Shown here: positions 6,215-14,829 of the stretch, in pieces
Position numbering within the stretch: position 1 is the stretch's first letter
Layout: the number at the start of each line of letters is the position of its first letter
Origin: Pseudomonas sp. MYb118
Lineage (GTDB): Bacteria > Pseudomonadota > Gammaproteobacteria > Pseudomonadales > Pseudomonadaceae
Length of the DNA stretch: 64,000 nucleotides
Assembly: GCF_040947875.1 (NCBI RefSeq)
Contig: NZ_JBFRXN010000003.1
Coordinates: 62,001 to 126,000, forward strand
Reading direction: 5' to 3'
Position numbers and translations under genes: made by a program
The notes under the pieces: model-generated
What the model saw: the letters and a program-made list of their open reading frames with translations, nothing else
The model's database searches: none
Told to the model about the DNA's origin: nothing

Positions 6215-8560
6215 GTGATCATTACCAGCCCATTCACTCGATTGAGCCTTGCCGTGCTGTTGGCGGCCTCAAGCGTTGCGGCCAGCGCACGCAGCCAGCC
6301 GGACCCGGCGACGGCCGATATCCGCCGGACCAGCTTCGGAGTGCCGCACATCCGCGCCGACAACGAACGCGGCCTCGGTTACGGCATCGGTTATGCCTAC
6401 GCCCAGGACAATCTGTGCCTGCTGGCCAATGAAGTGGTCACGGTGAACGGCGAGCGTTCGCGCTATTTCGGCCCCGAGCAGTTCACCGTTGAGGAACGGC
6501 AAAACCAGGTCAGCGATGTGTTCTTCAACTGGTTGAATACGCCGCAGGCAGTCGATGCGTTCTGGCAGGCACAACCCACCGAGGTCCGCGACCTCATGCA
6601 AGGTTATGTGGCCGGTTACAACCGCTCGCTCACCGAGCGTCGCGCGCAGGGCTTGCCGCAACTGTGCCAGGGCGAGTGGGTGCGGGAGATCGGCGTCCAG
6701 GACCTGGTCAAGTTGACCCGCCGCCTGCTGGTCGAAGGCGGTGTCGGGCAGTTTGCCGAAGCCCTGGCAGGGGCTACGCCACCCGGCGCTGTCGCGCGCC
6801 ATGGGCAGGCGTCATCCTCGTTCCAGCTCGCCGATCAACGGGTTCAACGCTTCGCTCTCGATCGTGGCAGCAACGCCGTGGCGGTGGGCAGTGAGCGCTC
6901 GTTCAACGGGCGCGGGATGCTGCTGGCCAACCCGCATTTTCCCTGGATCGGCGGCATGCGCTTCTATCAGATGCACCTGACCATTCCCGGCAAGCTGGAC
7001 GTGATGGGCGCCGCGCTGCCTGGCCTGCCGCTGATCAACATCGGGTTCAACCAGCACCTGGCCTGGACCCACACCGTGGATTCGTCCAAGCATTTCACCC
7101 TGTACCGCCTGCAACTCGATCCCAAGGATGCCACCCGCTATCTGGTCGATGGCCAATCCCTGCCGATGCAGCGGCAAACCGTGAACGTGCAGGTCAAGCA
7201 GCCTGACGGGCAGACCACCACGGTGTCCCATGTGGTCTACAGCTCGCAGTTCGGCCCGATCGTGCAGTGGCCGGGAAAACTCGACTGGGACAAGCAGTTC
7301 GCCTACAGCCTGCGTGACGCCAACCTCGAGAATGACCGGGTATTGCAGCAGTGGTACGCGATGAACCGCGCGACCAGCCTCGAGGACTTGCAGGCTTCGG
7401 TGCATTCGATCCAGGGCATCCCGTGGGTCAACACCCTGGCGGCGGATGACCAGGGGCAGACGCTGTACATGAACCTGTCCGTGGTGCCGAACGTCAGTGC
7501 CGCCAAACTGGCCCAGTGCAGTGACCCACGGATCGGCCTGCAGATGATCGTGCTCGACGGCTCCAACAGCGCCTGCGCCTGGGACATCGACCCGGCGGCC
7601 GCGCAAAAAGGCATCTATGCCGCCGCGCAGTTGCCGCAATTGTTGCGCAAGGATTTCGTCCAGCATTCCAACGATTCGGCGTGGATGGCCAACCCGGCGC
7701 AACCGCTCACCGGCTTTTCGCCGCTGATCAGCCAGGAGGGCCAGCCGCTGGGCCTGCGCTCGCGCTTTGCGCTGGATCGCCTGGCCGCGCTGGGCAAGGG
7801 GGGACCGATTGCGGCCATCGACCTGCAACACATGGTGATGGACGATCAGGTGTATCAGGCCGGGCAGGTGTTGCCGGATCTGCTGCAGTTCTGCGCCACG
7901 GGGCTGGGTGAAGAGGCAGCGGCCCTGGGCGACTTGTGCAGCAGCCTGAAATCCTGGGACCGCCATGCCAACCTGGACAGCGGCCTGGGCTTCCTGCATT
8001 TCCAGAACCTGATGGCTGCGATGCAGGAGAGCCCTGATATCTGGCGGGTCGCGTTCGACCCCAAGGACCCGCAAAACACCCCACGCGGCCTGGCGCTGGA
8101 TCGCCCTGAGGTAACCCAGGCCCTGCGCGAGGCAATGCTGGCGTCGGCGCAGCAGGTCAAGGCCTCGGGGCTCGCGCCGGACAGCCGTTGGGGCGACATC
8201 CAGGTGGTCAGCCGTGGCAGCCAGCAGACGCCGATCCACGGCGGCCCTGGCACCCTCGGCGTGTACAACGCCATCCAGAGCGTGCCGCGTAGCGACGGCA
8301 AACGCGAAGTGGTCAGCGGCACCAGCTACCTGCAAATCGCCACGTTCGACGACAAGGGGCCGCAGGCCCGGGGGCTGCTGGCGTTCTCGCTGTCCAGCGA
8401 CCCGGCGTCACCGCACGCCAACGACCAGACCCTGGCGTTTTCGCAGAAGCAATTGAGCGTGCTGCCGTTCACCGAACAGCAGATCACCGCCGATCCGCAG
8501 TATCAGGCACAGACCATCCGCGAGCAGGATGAACAGGCCGGCAAGGTGGCTAAACAGTAG
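6215..8560 (+). CDS. pvdQ: Acyl-homoserine lactone / pyoverdine precursor acylase PvdQ
   Basis: A 781-residue periplasmic Ntn-hydrolase of the penicillin acylase family. PvdQ removes the fatty acyl chain from the pyoverdine precursor and can cleave long-chain acyl-homoserine lactones. The signal peptide spans about residues 1-25. The autocleavage site is Gly218-Ser219 in DRGSNAVAVGSERS; the Ser becomes the N-terminal nucleophile of the beta chain. The following ANPHFPW and HSNDSAW segments carry the conserved His and Asn. Length and motifs fit PvdQ of P. aeruginosa (762 residues). The start is a GTG with AGGAG five bases upstream. A candidate iron-starvation promoter precedes it and a terminator shared with the FecR-type gene follows. 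Confidence 0.93.
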   Translation: MIITSPFTRLSLAVLLAASSVAASARSQPDPATADIRRTSFGVPHIRADNERGLGYGIGYAYAQDNLCLLANEVVTVNGERSRYFGPEQFTVEERQNQVSDVFFNWLNTPQAVDAFWQAQPTEVRDLMQGYVAGYNRSLTERRAQGLPQLCQGEWVREIGVQDLVKLTRRLLVEGGVGQFAEALAGATPPGAVARHGQASSSFQLADQRVQRFALDRGSNAVAVGSERSFNGRGMLLANPHFPWIGGMRFYQMHLTIPGKLDVMGAALPGLPLINIGFNQHLAWTHTVDSSKHFTLYRLQLDPKDATRYLVDGQSLPMQRQTVNVQVKQPDGQTTTVSHVVYSSQFGPIVQWPGKLDWDKQFAYSLRDANLENDRVLQQWYAMNRATSLEDLQASVHSIQGIPWVNTLAADDQGQTLYMNLSVVPNVSAAKLAQCSDPRIGLQMIVLDGSNSACAWDIDPAAAQKGIYAAAQLPQLLRKDFVQHSNDSAWMANPAQPLTGFSPLISQEGQPLGLRSRFALDRLAALGKGGPIAAIDLQHMVMDDQVYQAGQVLPDLLQFCATGLGEEAAALGDLCSSLKSWDRHANLDSGLGFLHFQNLMAAMQESPDIWRVAFDPKDPQNTPRGLALDRPEVTQALREAMLASAQQVKASGLAPDSRWGDIQVVSRGSQQTPIHGGPGTLGVYNAIQSVPRSDGKREVVSGTSYLQIATFDDKGPQARGLLAFSLSSDPASPHANDQTLAFSQKQLSVLPFTEQQITADPQYQAQTIREQDEQAGKVAKQ

Positions 8561-8578
8561 GAAACAGCGGGGCAAAAC

Positions 8579-8612
8579 AAAGGCCGCACCTCGAAAGGGT
8601 TGCGGCCTTTTC
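8579..8612. terminator. Bidirectional terminator between pvdQ and the FecR-type gene
   Basis: A perfect 10-base stem (AAAGGCCGCA and TGCGGCCTTT) with a 12-base loop is followed by a T-run on the plus strand and a TTGTTTT stretch on the minus strand. It serves two convergent genes. Confidence 0.85.
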
Positions 8613-9630
8613 AGCTTCTGGGGGTTTGTTGCGGGATGGAGTTGAGCACCGGGTTGCCATCCTTGTTGCGCGTCAGGTAGACCGGCAGCACCTTGGGCAG
8701 CGTGCCCACCAGGCTGTTGAGTTCCTTGATGTTGTAGATACCGCCGAGGCGGATCGTGCCGGTGCTGCTGTCGGCCAGCATCAAGGGTTTGCTCAGATAA
8801 CGATTGATCAGGGGCAGGGCTTCAGACAAGGCCAGGTCGTCGAGCACCAGCTTGCCCTGGCGCCACGCCAGCGAGGTGTCATTGGCGTAGGTCTGGCTGA
8901 TCTGCGGGGTGAAGTCGCCGTGTTTGTAGCGCGCCTGCATCGACGGCTCCAGGCGCAGGCCGTCGCCCGGCAGGTCATCGTTGCTGCTGACCAGCACCGA
9001 GCCTTCGATCAGGTTGACCCGCACCTGATCTTCATACATCCACACGTTGAACTGGGTGCCGGTGACGCGGATCCGGCCTTCCGCCGCCTTGACGATAAAC
9101 GGGTGCGCGGCATCGTGGCGGACGCTGAAGAAGGCTTCGCCCTTTTTCAACGTGACCCGACGCTGATCCTTGTAGTTGCTGAAGGTCAGCTCGGTGCCCA
9201 GGTTCAACTCCACCTTACTGCCGTCACCCAGGGTGACCTGGCGGGTCGCCGTGCTCGCCTCGAAGTGTTCGTACGAGTTAGGCAGCCAGCCCAGGTTCCA
9301 GCCGGTGTAGGCCGCCAATGGCAACGCCAGGGCGCATACGGCGGCGGCAACCGCCAGGGGACGCCAGGAGGAGGTCGGCTGGCGTTGGGCAATCGCGACG
9401 ACAGGCTCGACAGGGGTGGGTGTTTCCGTGCGCGGCAAGTCTTCGGCCACCACCCAGATCTCCAGCATCGCCTCGTACTCGAACGCATGCAGCGGATGGG
9501 CATCGCGCCATTGCTCGAATGCCTGTCGCTCTTGCTCGGTACAGTCAGAGGCATGCAAACGCATGCACCAGTGCGCAGCGGCATCGGTGATGGCGTCGTA
9601 TTCGGCTTCGGAGAGGGGGCTATCGGTCAT
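8611..9630 (-). CDS. fpvR: FecR-family anti-sigma regulator (FpvR candidate)
   Basis: A 339-residue FecR-type protein. The N-terminal cytoplasmic domain binds an ECF sigma factor (AAHWCMRLHASDCTEQERQ). One transmembrane helix follows near residues 94-110 (LAVAAAVCALALPLAAY). The periplasmic FecR domain follows (ATRQVTLGDGSKVELN and RIRVTGTQFNVW), with a C-terminal secretin/STN-like segment. Such proteins relay siderophore-receptor signals to a sigma factor. No sigma gene is adjacent on either side, unlike most fecR loci. Convergence with pvdQ suggests FpvR, which restrains PvdS and FpvI. The symbol rests on family and context only. Confidence 0.65.
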   Translation of the reverse strand: MTDSPLSEAEYDAITDAAAHWCMRLHASDCTEQERQAFEQWRDAHPLHAFEYEAMLEIWVVAEDLPRTETPTPVEPVVAIAQRQPTSSWRPLAVAAAVCALALPLAAYTGWNLGWLPNSYEHFEASTATRQVTLGDGSKVELNLGTELTFSNYKDQRRVTLKKGEAFFSVRHDAAHPFIVKAAEGRIRVTGTQFNVWMYEDQVRVNLIEGSVLVSSNDDLPGDGLRLEPSMQARYKHGDFTPQISQTYANDTSLAWRQGKLVLDDLALSEALPLINRYLSKPLMLADSSTGTIRLGGIYNIKELNSLVGTLPKVLPVYLTRNKDGNPVLNSIPQQTPRS

Positions 9631-9773
9631 TGACTCATCCTGATTTCCTGCATTCTAACCTCGGGAGGAAGTCGGCGAGAACAGCCGTCATGGCATTTAC
9701 CCATCAAACGGCCGTTTATTTTCATCGCAAGCCTTTTAAACGGGGCTTGTCAGGCAGTATCCATAAGGCGCGT

Positions 9774-9810
9774 GAAAAAAAAGTCATGCGCAGTGACGCA
9801 TGACTTGTTT
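9774..9810 (-). terminator. Terminator of the large toxin-like gene
   Basis: A 10-base perfect stem (AAGTCATGCG and CGCATGACTT) with a six-base loop is followed on the minus strand by a run of eight Ts. It lies just after the stop codon at 9832. Confidence 0.85.
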
Positions 9811-9831
9811 AACGGACGATTAAGTGGATGC

Positions 9832-12800
9832 TCAGGTCGTCGGGTCGAGCTGGCGGCCCATTTCGGTGATCAGGTAGGCCAGCGAGTCGGCGTTGTGCAG
9901 GATCACCTCGATGCGCATGGCCGGGTCCACCCGGTTCAGGAACGCGCTGCGAGCGTCGGCCATGGTCTTGCTGTCGGTCAGCTTGAGGATTTCCTTGCCC
10001 ACATGTTCCAGGCCCGGGATCGCATCCAGGCTGATCCAGGCGCTGAGCGTGCTGTTCCAGTGGGCGAACAGCTCTTCGCGGGGGGAGGCCAGGGACAACG
10101 CCGTGCGCTGGAAGTCCAGCTGTGACTGTTTCATCGCCGCGCCATAGCCGGTGATCGGCGCAATCAGGTCGCTGAACGGCCGCCGGGCTTCGAGGGTGGC
10201 GATGTCCAGCGCCTTGGCGTAGATGTGCGCGAATTCGTGGATCAGGGTGGCCGCCTGGCTGTGCCCTTCGACGTTGAACGGTTCGGTCAGGCATGACTTG
10301 TACCAGTCGAGCCCCTGGTCAAAGAAGCGTTCGGTGAAATGCACGGCCTTGCGTGTGTCGTTGTCGAGGACGAAGGCGATCAGGTCGTTGCCCAGATGAC
10401 GGGTCGAGCCCACCACGAAACGCTCGGAGCTGAGCAGGTCTTCGCCAGGGTCCACCAGGGCGTCGCAGATCGGCACGATGGCCTGCTTGATTTTGTCGAG
10501 CAGGGGGGTATCGACGCTGGCCACATCAAAAAACGCCTTGAGAAAGGTGTCCAGCCGCGTGCCCGGCAGCAATCGGCGTAACTGCGCCAGGTTGTGCAGG
10601 CTGTTGAACGCGTAGAAGCGCGCCATGTCGATGGCCTGCACGATCATCCGCGCCTTGTGCGGGTACAGCGCGCGGATCTGCTCCATGCCCCGCGCCTCGA
10701 CGTTCAATACCCTGCGCGCCTGATAGTCGTTGGCGTAACGGTTATGGAGGGTCGACAGGGCCTTGCCGAAGTGCACGGTGTGTCGGTCGAGGTCGATGGC
10801 CAGTTGCTTGCCTGCGGTTTTCGCAAGGTACGGGCCGTTTTCCTGGTCGTTGACGATCTGCCAGACCGCGCCAGGCTTGGCGACGCGATAGACCTTGCCG
10901 GCGATGGCGGCGTAGTGGTATCGCGTTGCGGCGTCCTGGTAGGTGCCCTCGCTGGCGTCCTTTTTCAGGTCCTTCAAGGCCACGTCTGTCACTTCGAAGC
11001 GTTGCAGCGAGGTGCGCGCCGGCGCGGTGGGCGGCACGTCCGGCCATTTCGGCGCAACGGCCGCTGTGGCAATCGGCGCGGAGGGCGCGGGCGCCGGGCT
11101 TTGTGGGGGTGCGTCCTGCGACAGCCTGCCCAGCGCGACCATCTGTGCGCCGCCGTCGATGAAGGATTTGAGCGCACGTCGCCAGTGGCGATTCTGCAAC
11201 GCTTCAGCGGAGTCCTTGAAGTCCTTGTAGGCGCCCCACAAGAAGCGCATGTAGGCCAGCTTGCCGGGCAGGATTCTGGCAATCAGCCTGATGCCCTTGC
11301 TGAACAGGTCCTTGGCCGCCTCCCAGTCCGATTGCCCGCTGGCCTGGGACCGGCTGCCGAGCAGGCGCGCCAGCAGGCGGGTGTTGTCGCTGAACCAGTG
11401 CTGCAACGCATGGCCCTGGATGGGCGTGGTGCCGAGGGTGATTTCGCTGGTTTCATTGACGCTGGACGTCAGCAGATTGCGGAACGAGGCCTGCTCGCCG
11501 TCCGGCAGCCGTCGCACGATCAGGTCCTGGAGGGCGCCAGGGGTATTGATCGCCGCCACCACCGCGGTCTCGTTGGCGAATTCGCTGAACAAGGGGCCGG
11601 AAAAGTACGGCGCGTAGAGCACCTGCGGCCCGGTCTTGCCGGTGCCGGGGCCGATCAGATAAAGGCCCAGGGCCTGCACGGCCTTGGCCCCGGTGGTCTT
11701 GATCAGTTCCAGCGGCCGCACCATTGCCCGGGCCCCCGCCACCGCGGCGCGGGCGATGGCGTCGGGCATGTCCAGCACCTGGGTGATCAACTCGAAGGCG
11801 CTGGAGGACAGGTGTTGTTGCAGTGTCTGGCTGTGGGCGTGGTGCAGCAGTTGCCAGGGCAGTTGTTTGACGAAGCGTGCCTGGCGGTCGGCGTCGGACA
11901 GCGCCTCGGTGACCTTTTGGGCGTAGTCGTCGGGAATGCTCAGCGACAGCAGGAGCTGGTTGATGGCGGCGGGGTTCAAGCCTTCGGGCAGGGGCCGCAA
12001 GGTGTTGGAGGTGACCCGGAAGCCGCTGCCCTGGGCGGTATTGACGTGGTTGAGGGCGAACTCGGTCAGGGTCTGCGCGGGCCCGGCCAGCGCCAGGTTG
12101 GGCGCGATGTTGATCTCGTCGGGGTTGAGCGATTGTCCGGGAAACCGCGTCGCCAACAGCGCGGTGAGGGTCTGGCGCACGTAGTCTTCGAGTGTGGGCA
12201 GGCCGTGCAGGTAATCCTTGTCGTCGACGATGCTGTGGCGGTACTGCTCCAGCAACTCGATGTGCAACTGCTGCTCGTCCACCGGCGCCAGGCCCAGCCA
12301 GGCCGGCAGCGATTGCTGGTGGCTGATGGCGTCGGCGATCCACTTGGCGCGGTGCAGGTTGGTGTCGATCAGGGTCTGGGTCAGGGTGTAGAACGCCTTG
12401 TTTTCCTTGTTGGTGCCCAGCTTCAGCGAACGCAGGTGCGCGCAGCGCGCCAGGAACAGTTCGATGGCCGACTGCATCAGGTGCTGCAGGACGTTGCCGC
12501 TGATCAGTTGCAGCGAATGCAGTGAATAGCGGCGATGGAAGTTGCGCTGGTCGGGGGCGAGGTTTTCCAGGAACACCAGGCGCTGGTCAGGGTCCGGCAG
12601 GCGCAGGTTCAATTGCTCGCGGGCGTGGCCCACCGAGCCGAAGACCTCCAGCCCGGCCCCCGGCGTCCACAGGATGGCGCGCCCGGAGTGCTCGACATCC
12701 AGGCCGCCGCGTTCGCTCAGCATGACGCACTGGGCCAAGGGCAGCAGCCTGGTTTCACCGGCGCATTGCAGCACCAGGGAAAACGCATCGGGGTAGAAGC

Positions 12801-14607
12801 CGCGGATGGCTGGCCGGCTCTTGCGGTCGGGCCGGTCCGGGTTGAACACCGTGTCGACCAGGTGCCAGTCGGCGTTGCGCAGGCTGGCGCTGAGCTCACG
12901 CAGGGTGGCTTCGCCGCGCAGGCCGACCGACAGCAGATGCGCCAGGCGCCCCTTCATGTTTTCCAGGTACTGGCGTTGCCCTTGGGAGGTCGCCACCGTT
13001 TGCTCGGCGAACTCGCTGCGCACCGGCAGTTCGACGTCTCGAAAGGTCCTGGCGTGGCTCGCCGCGGTGTCCGCCAGGACCATCGACGGAGGCTGGCCGG
13101 ACAGCACCGGGCGGGTGCTCCAGCGTCCCTTGGCGTCCAGTGTCAGCAGGTGTTGGCTGAGCATGGCGCGGATGTCCAGGGCCTTGTCGAAAAACGCCTG
13201 GAGATTGACCGCGCCATCGCTGTGGCGGAACACCTGGAAGGCGTAGTCGAGGTTCTGCTGTTGCTTGTCGATGATCGCTTCGAACAGTTGGGTGAACACC
13301 CAGCCGGTCAGCGACGCGCCCGACACCTGTGCCTGCTCGAAGCCGATGAAGCGGGCGCGCTCTTCAAGGCTGAGCAGGTCGTACAGTTCGTCGTCGTGGC
13401 CGGCGGTGGTGGACTTTTCCTGCAGGGTGTCCTTGAGGTCCTGGTAGTCCTTGAGCACCTCGAACCCGCGGGCGGGGGTGTAGAGGAAGGCGTTGGCGCT
13501 GTCCTGGCTGATCATCAAGGCGCCGGCGAGTTCGACGTAGTTGGCCGGGTATTCCCACAGGCGCACCGTTTCCACGCTGAGCGTCGAGGCCGTGCCGACG
13601 GTTTGCTCGATCAGCGGTTGCAGGGCGCGGGCCTGTGCGGGGCTGACGATCTGTTCGTCACGCCTGTGCAACAGTTGCGCCCGTGCCTTGTCGCCGATGA
13701 CCCGGCTGAAGAATGCCCGGCGGGTCGCACCGTCGGCGCTCATGCCATTCCAGAAACGCTGCAATTGCACGCCCAGACGAGCGGTCAGGGTGTCGGCGGC
13801 CTTTTCCATCAGGGTTTGCCATTGCTGCTGGTCGCGGGCCTCGGGCTTTCTGAGTGGATGGTAGAACTCGGGGCGTTGGCCGATCGGCCAGCGTCGGTGG
13901 CGGTAGTAGGACAGCAGCGCCTCGGCCAGGGACTGCGAGCTGATCCAGCGACGGTCGGGTGACTCTCGCGGTGTCGCTTCAGCATAGAAATTGACCACCG
14001 TGCGCCGCTGGTCCACGCCGGTAAACGCGGTTTTGAACGTGTCGTGCAGCAGCGCATCGAGCAGGCCGGCAAGGCTGGGCAACTGTTGCAACTCATCGAG
14101 CAGCGCCTGGTCGTTGGCCTGCTGATTGTGTTGGAGCAGGGCGCGCTGGTCGGCGAATACATCGCCGTCGATGGTCTCGAAGCCGACCTCGATGTCGCTG
14201 GCTGCCGCCAGGGTCTTGCGTGCGGACAAGGACAGGCAGGCCAGCAGGTCATCGTCTTCGTCGGCGCTGTCGAGGGTGGTTTTCAGGTGGCTGGACAGGC
14301 TCTTGCGACTGTCGAACTTGCGCAGGCCGCCGTAGGGCGTGTAGAGGATTTCGCCCTGGTCATCCGGCGTTGCGCTCAACACGAAACTGCCGGCCAGGGC
14401 ACAGGACCATTGACCGCTGCTGACCCGGATGCGCTCGGCGCTCATCGCCGGGCTCTGCTGGCGGCGTAGCGCGTGGCTGGCCAGTTTCACGTGGGCGAGC
14501 CACTGGAAATCCTTGCGCGTCAGGCCGTGGACTTTGCCCAGATCCGCCCATTGGCCGGGAGATTGCAGGGCCTGGGGGAAGAACAATGGCGTGGAAGGTG
14601 TGGACAT
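9832..14607 (-). CDS. Large toxin-like protein with C-terminal HExxH metallopeptidase-like region
   Basis: A 1591-residue protein without a classical signal peptide. Overall it resembles the large Pseudomonas proteins annotated as dermonecrotic-toxin or DUF6543 proteins. Four related segments recur near residues 89, 375, 646 and 997. Each begins L-Y/W-T/A-P-x-x-G and, about 40 residues on, has a Leu/Asp-rich stretch and an aromatic residue. A Pro/Ala-rich hinge lies near residues 1165-1200. The C-terminal domain carries LIHEFAHIYAKALD near 1455-1468, a zinc-protease HExxH, then TGYG and a terminal NADS motif near 1572. This order resembles aspzincin (M35) proteases. The ATG at 14607 has only GAG as ribosome-binding site, buried in an inverted repeat. 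Monocistronic; no immunity gene is recognised. Target unknown. Confidence 0.72.
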   Translation of the reverse strand: MSTPSTPLFFPQALQSPGQWADLGKVHGLTRKDFQWLAHVKLASHALRRQQSPAMSAERIRVSSGQWSCALAGSFVLSATPDDQGEILYTPYGGLRKFDSRKSLSSHLKTTLDSADEDDDLLACLSLSARKTLAAASDIEVGFETIDGDVFADQRALLQHNQQANDQALLDELQQLPSLAGLLDALLHDTFKTAFTGVDQRRTVVNFYAEATPRESPDRRWISSQSLAEALLSYYRHRRWPIGQRPEFYHPLRKPEARDQQQWQTLMEKAADTLTARLGVQLQRFWNGMSADGATRRAFFSRVIGDKARAQLLHRRDEQIVSPAQARALQPLIEQTVGTASTLSVETVRLWEYPANYVELAGALMISQDSANAFLYTPARGFEVLKDYQDLKDTLQEKSTTAGHDDELYDLLSLEERARFIGFEQAQVSGASLTGWVFTQLFEAIIDKQQQNLDYAFQVFRHSDGAVNLQAFFDKALDIRAMLSQHLLTLDAKGRWSTRPVLSGQPPSMVLADTAASHARTFRDVELPVRSEFAEQTVATSQGQRQYLENMKGRLAHLLSVGLRGEATLRELSASLRNADWHLVDTVFNPDRPDRKSRPAIRGFYPDAFSLVLQCAGETRLLPLAQCVMLSERGGLDVEHSGRAILWTPGAGLEVFGSVGHAREQLNLRLPDPDQRLVFLENLAPDQRNFHRRYSLHSLQLISGNVLQHLMQSAIELFLARCAHLRSLKLGTNKENKAFYTLTQTLIDTNLHRAKWIADAISHQQSLPAWLGLAPVDEQQLHIELLEQYRHSIVDDKDYLHGLPTLEDYVRQTLTALLATRFPGQSLNPDEINIAPNLALAGPAQTLTEFALNHVNTAQGSGFRVTSNTLRPLPEGLNPAAINQLLLSLSIPDDYAQKVTEALSDADRQARFVKQLPWQLLHHAHSQTLQQHLSSSAFELITQVLDMPDAIARAAVAGARAMVRPLELIKTTGAKAVQALGLYLIGPGTGKTGPQVLYAPYFSGPLFSEFANETAVVAAINTPGALQDLIVRRLPDGEQASFRNLLTSSVNETSEITLGTTPIQGHALQHWFSDNTRLLARLLGSRSQASGQSDWEAAKDLFSKGIRLIARILPGKLAYMRFLWGAYKDFKDSAEALQNRHWRRALKSFIDGGAQMVALGRLSQDAPPQSPAPAPSAPIATAAVAPKWPDVPPTAPARTSLQRFEVTDVALKDLKKDASEGTYQDAATRYHYAAIAGKVYRVAKPGAVWQIVNDQENGPYLAKTAGKQLAIDLDRHTVHFGKALSTLHNRYANDYQARRVLNVEARGMEQIRALYPHKARMIVQAIDMARFYAFNSLHNLAQLRRLLPGTRLDTFLKAFFDVASVDTPLLDKIKQAIVPICDALVDPGEDLLSSERFVVGSTRHLGNDLIAFVLDNDTRKAVHFTERFFDQGLDWYKSCLTEPFNVEGHSQAATLIHEFAHIYAKALDIATLEARRPFSDLIAPITGYGAAMKQSQLDFQRTALSLASPREELFAHWNSTLSAWISLDAIPGLEHVGKEILKLTDSKTMADARSAFLNRVDPAMRIEVILHNADSLAYLITEMGRQLDPTT

Positions 14608-14610
14608 TGT

Positions 14611-14658
14611 CGAATCTCGTGCAGGGCGCACCCGAGTGCGCCGTTGGGGTGAGATTCG
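14611..14658 (-). promoter_or_regulatory. Nested inverted repeat covering the ribosome-binding site of the large toxin-like gene
   Basis: Outer arms 14611-14618 and 14651-14658 are exact reverse complements (CGAATCTC and GAGATTCG). Inside is a second hairpin with GGCGCAC and GTGCGCC around a four-base loop. The only GAG ribosome-binding motif lies in the outer arm three bases from the ATG. In RNA this could hide the start site. Confidence 0.5.
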
Positions 14659-14829
14659 AGACTAAGAGCTGGCGGCGTGACGTTGGCGGTAGATAGTTAA
14701 CGCACCCGGTGTGGCCGCACGCATGCACCCTTCGCGAGCAGGGTTGACAGGCTGGTGGTCGCCCGTGATTAATCAGCGGGTCTGCTACCTACGCTGTTGT
14801 TCCCTCCAATAATTAGTCTGGAGCTTCAG

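Noticed and set aside
9675..9699. Possible iron-starvation box upstream of the FecR-type gene on the minus strand
   Set aside because: It has TAAAT but CGC instead of CGT, with a 17-base spacer and no preceding CT; too weak to call.
10594..12525. Long open frame (643 codons) opposite the large toxin-like gene
   Set aside because: It is the antisense of a high-GC gene, without a ribosome-binding site or recognisable domain. Similar shadows occur opposite pvdQ (6812-8335) and nhaB (34981-36990).
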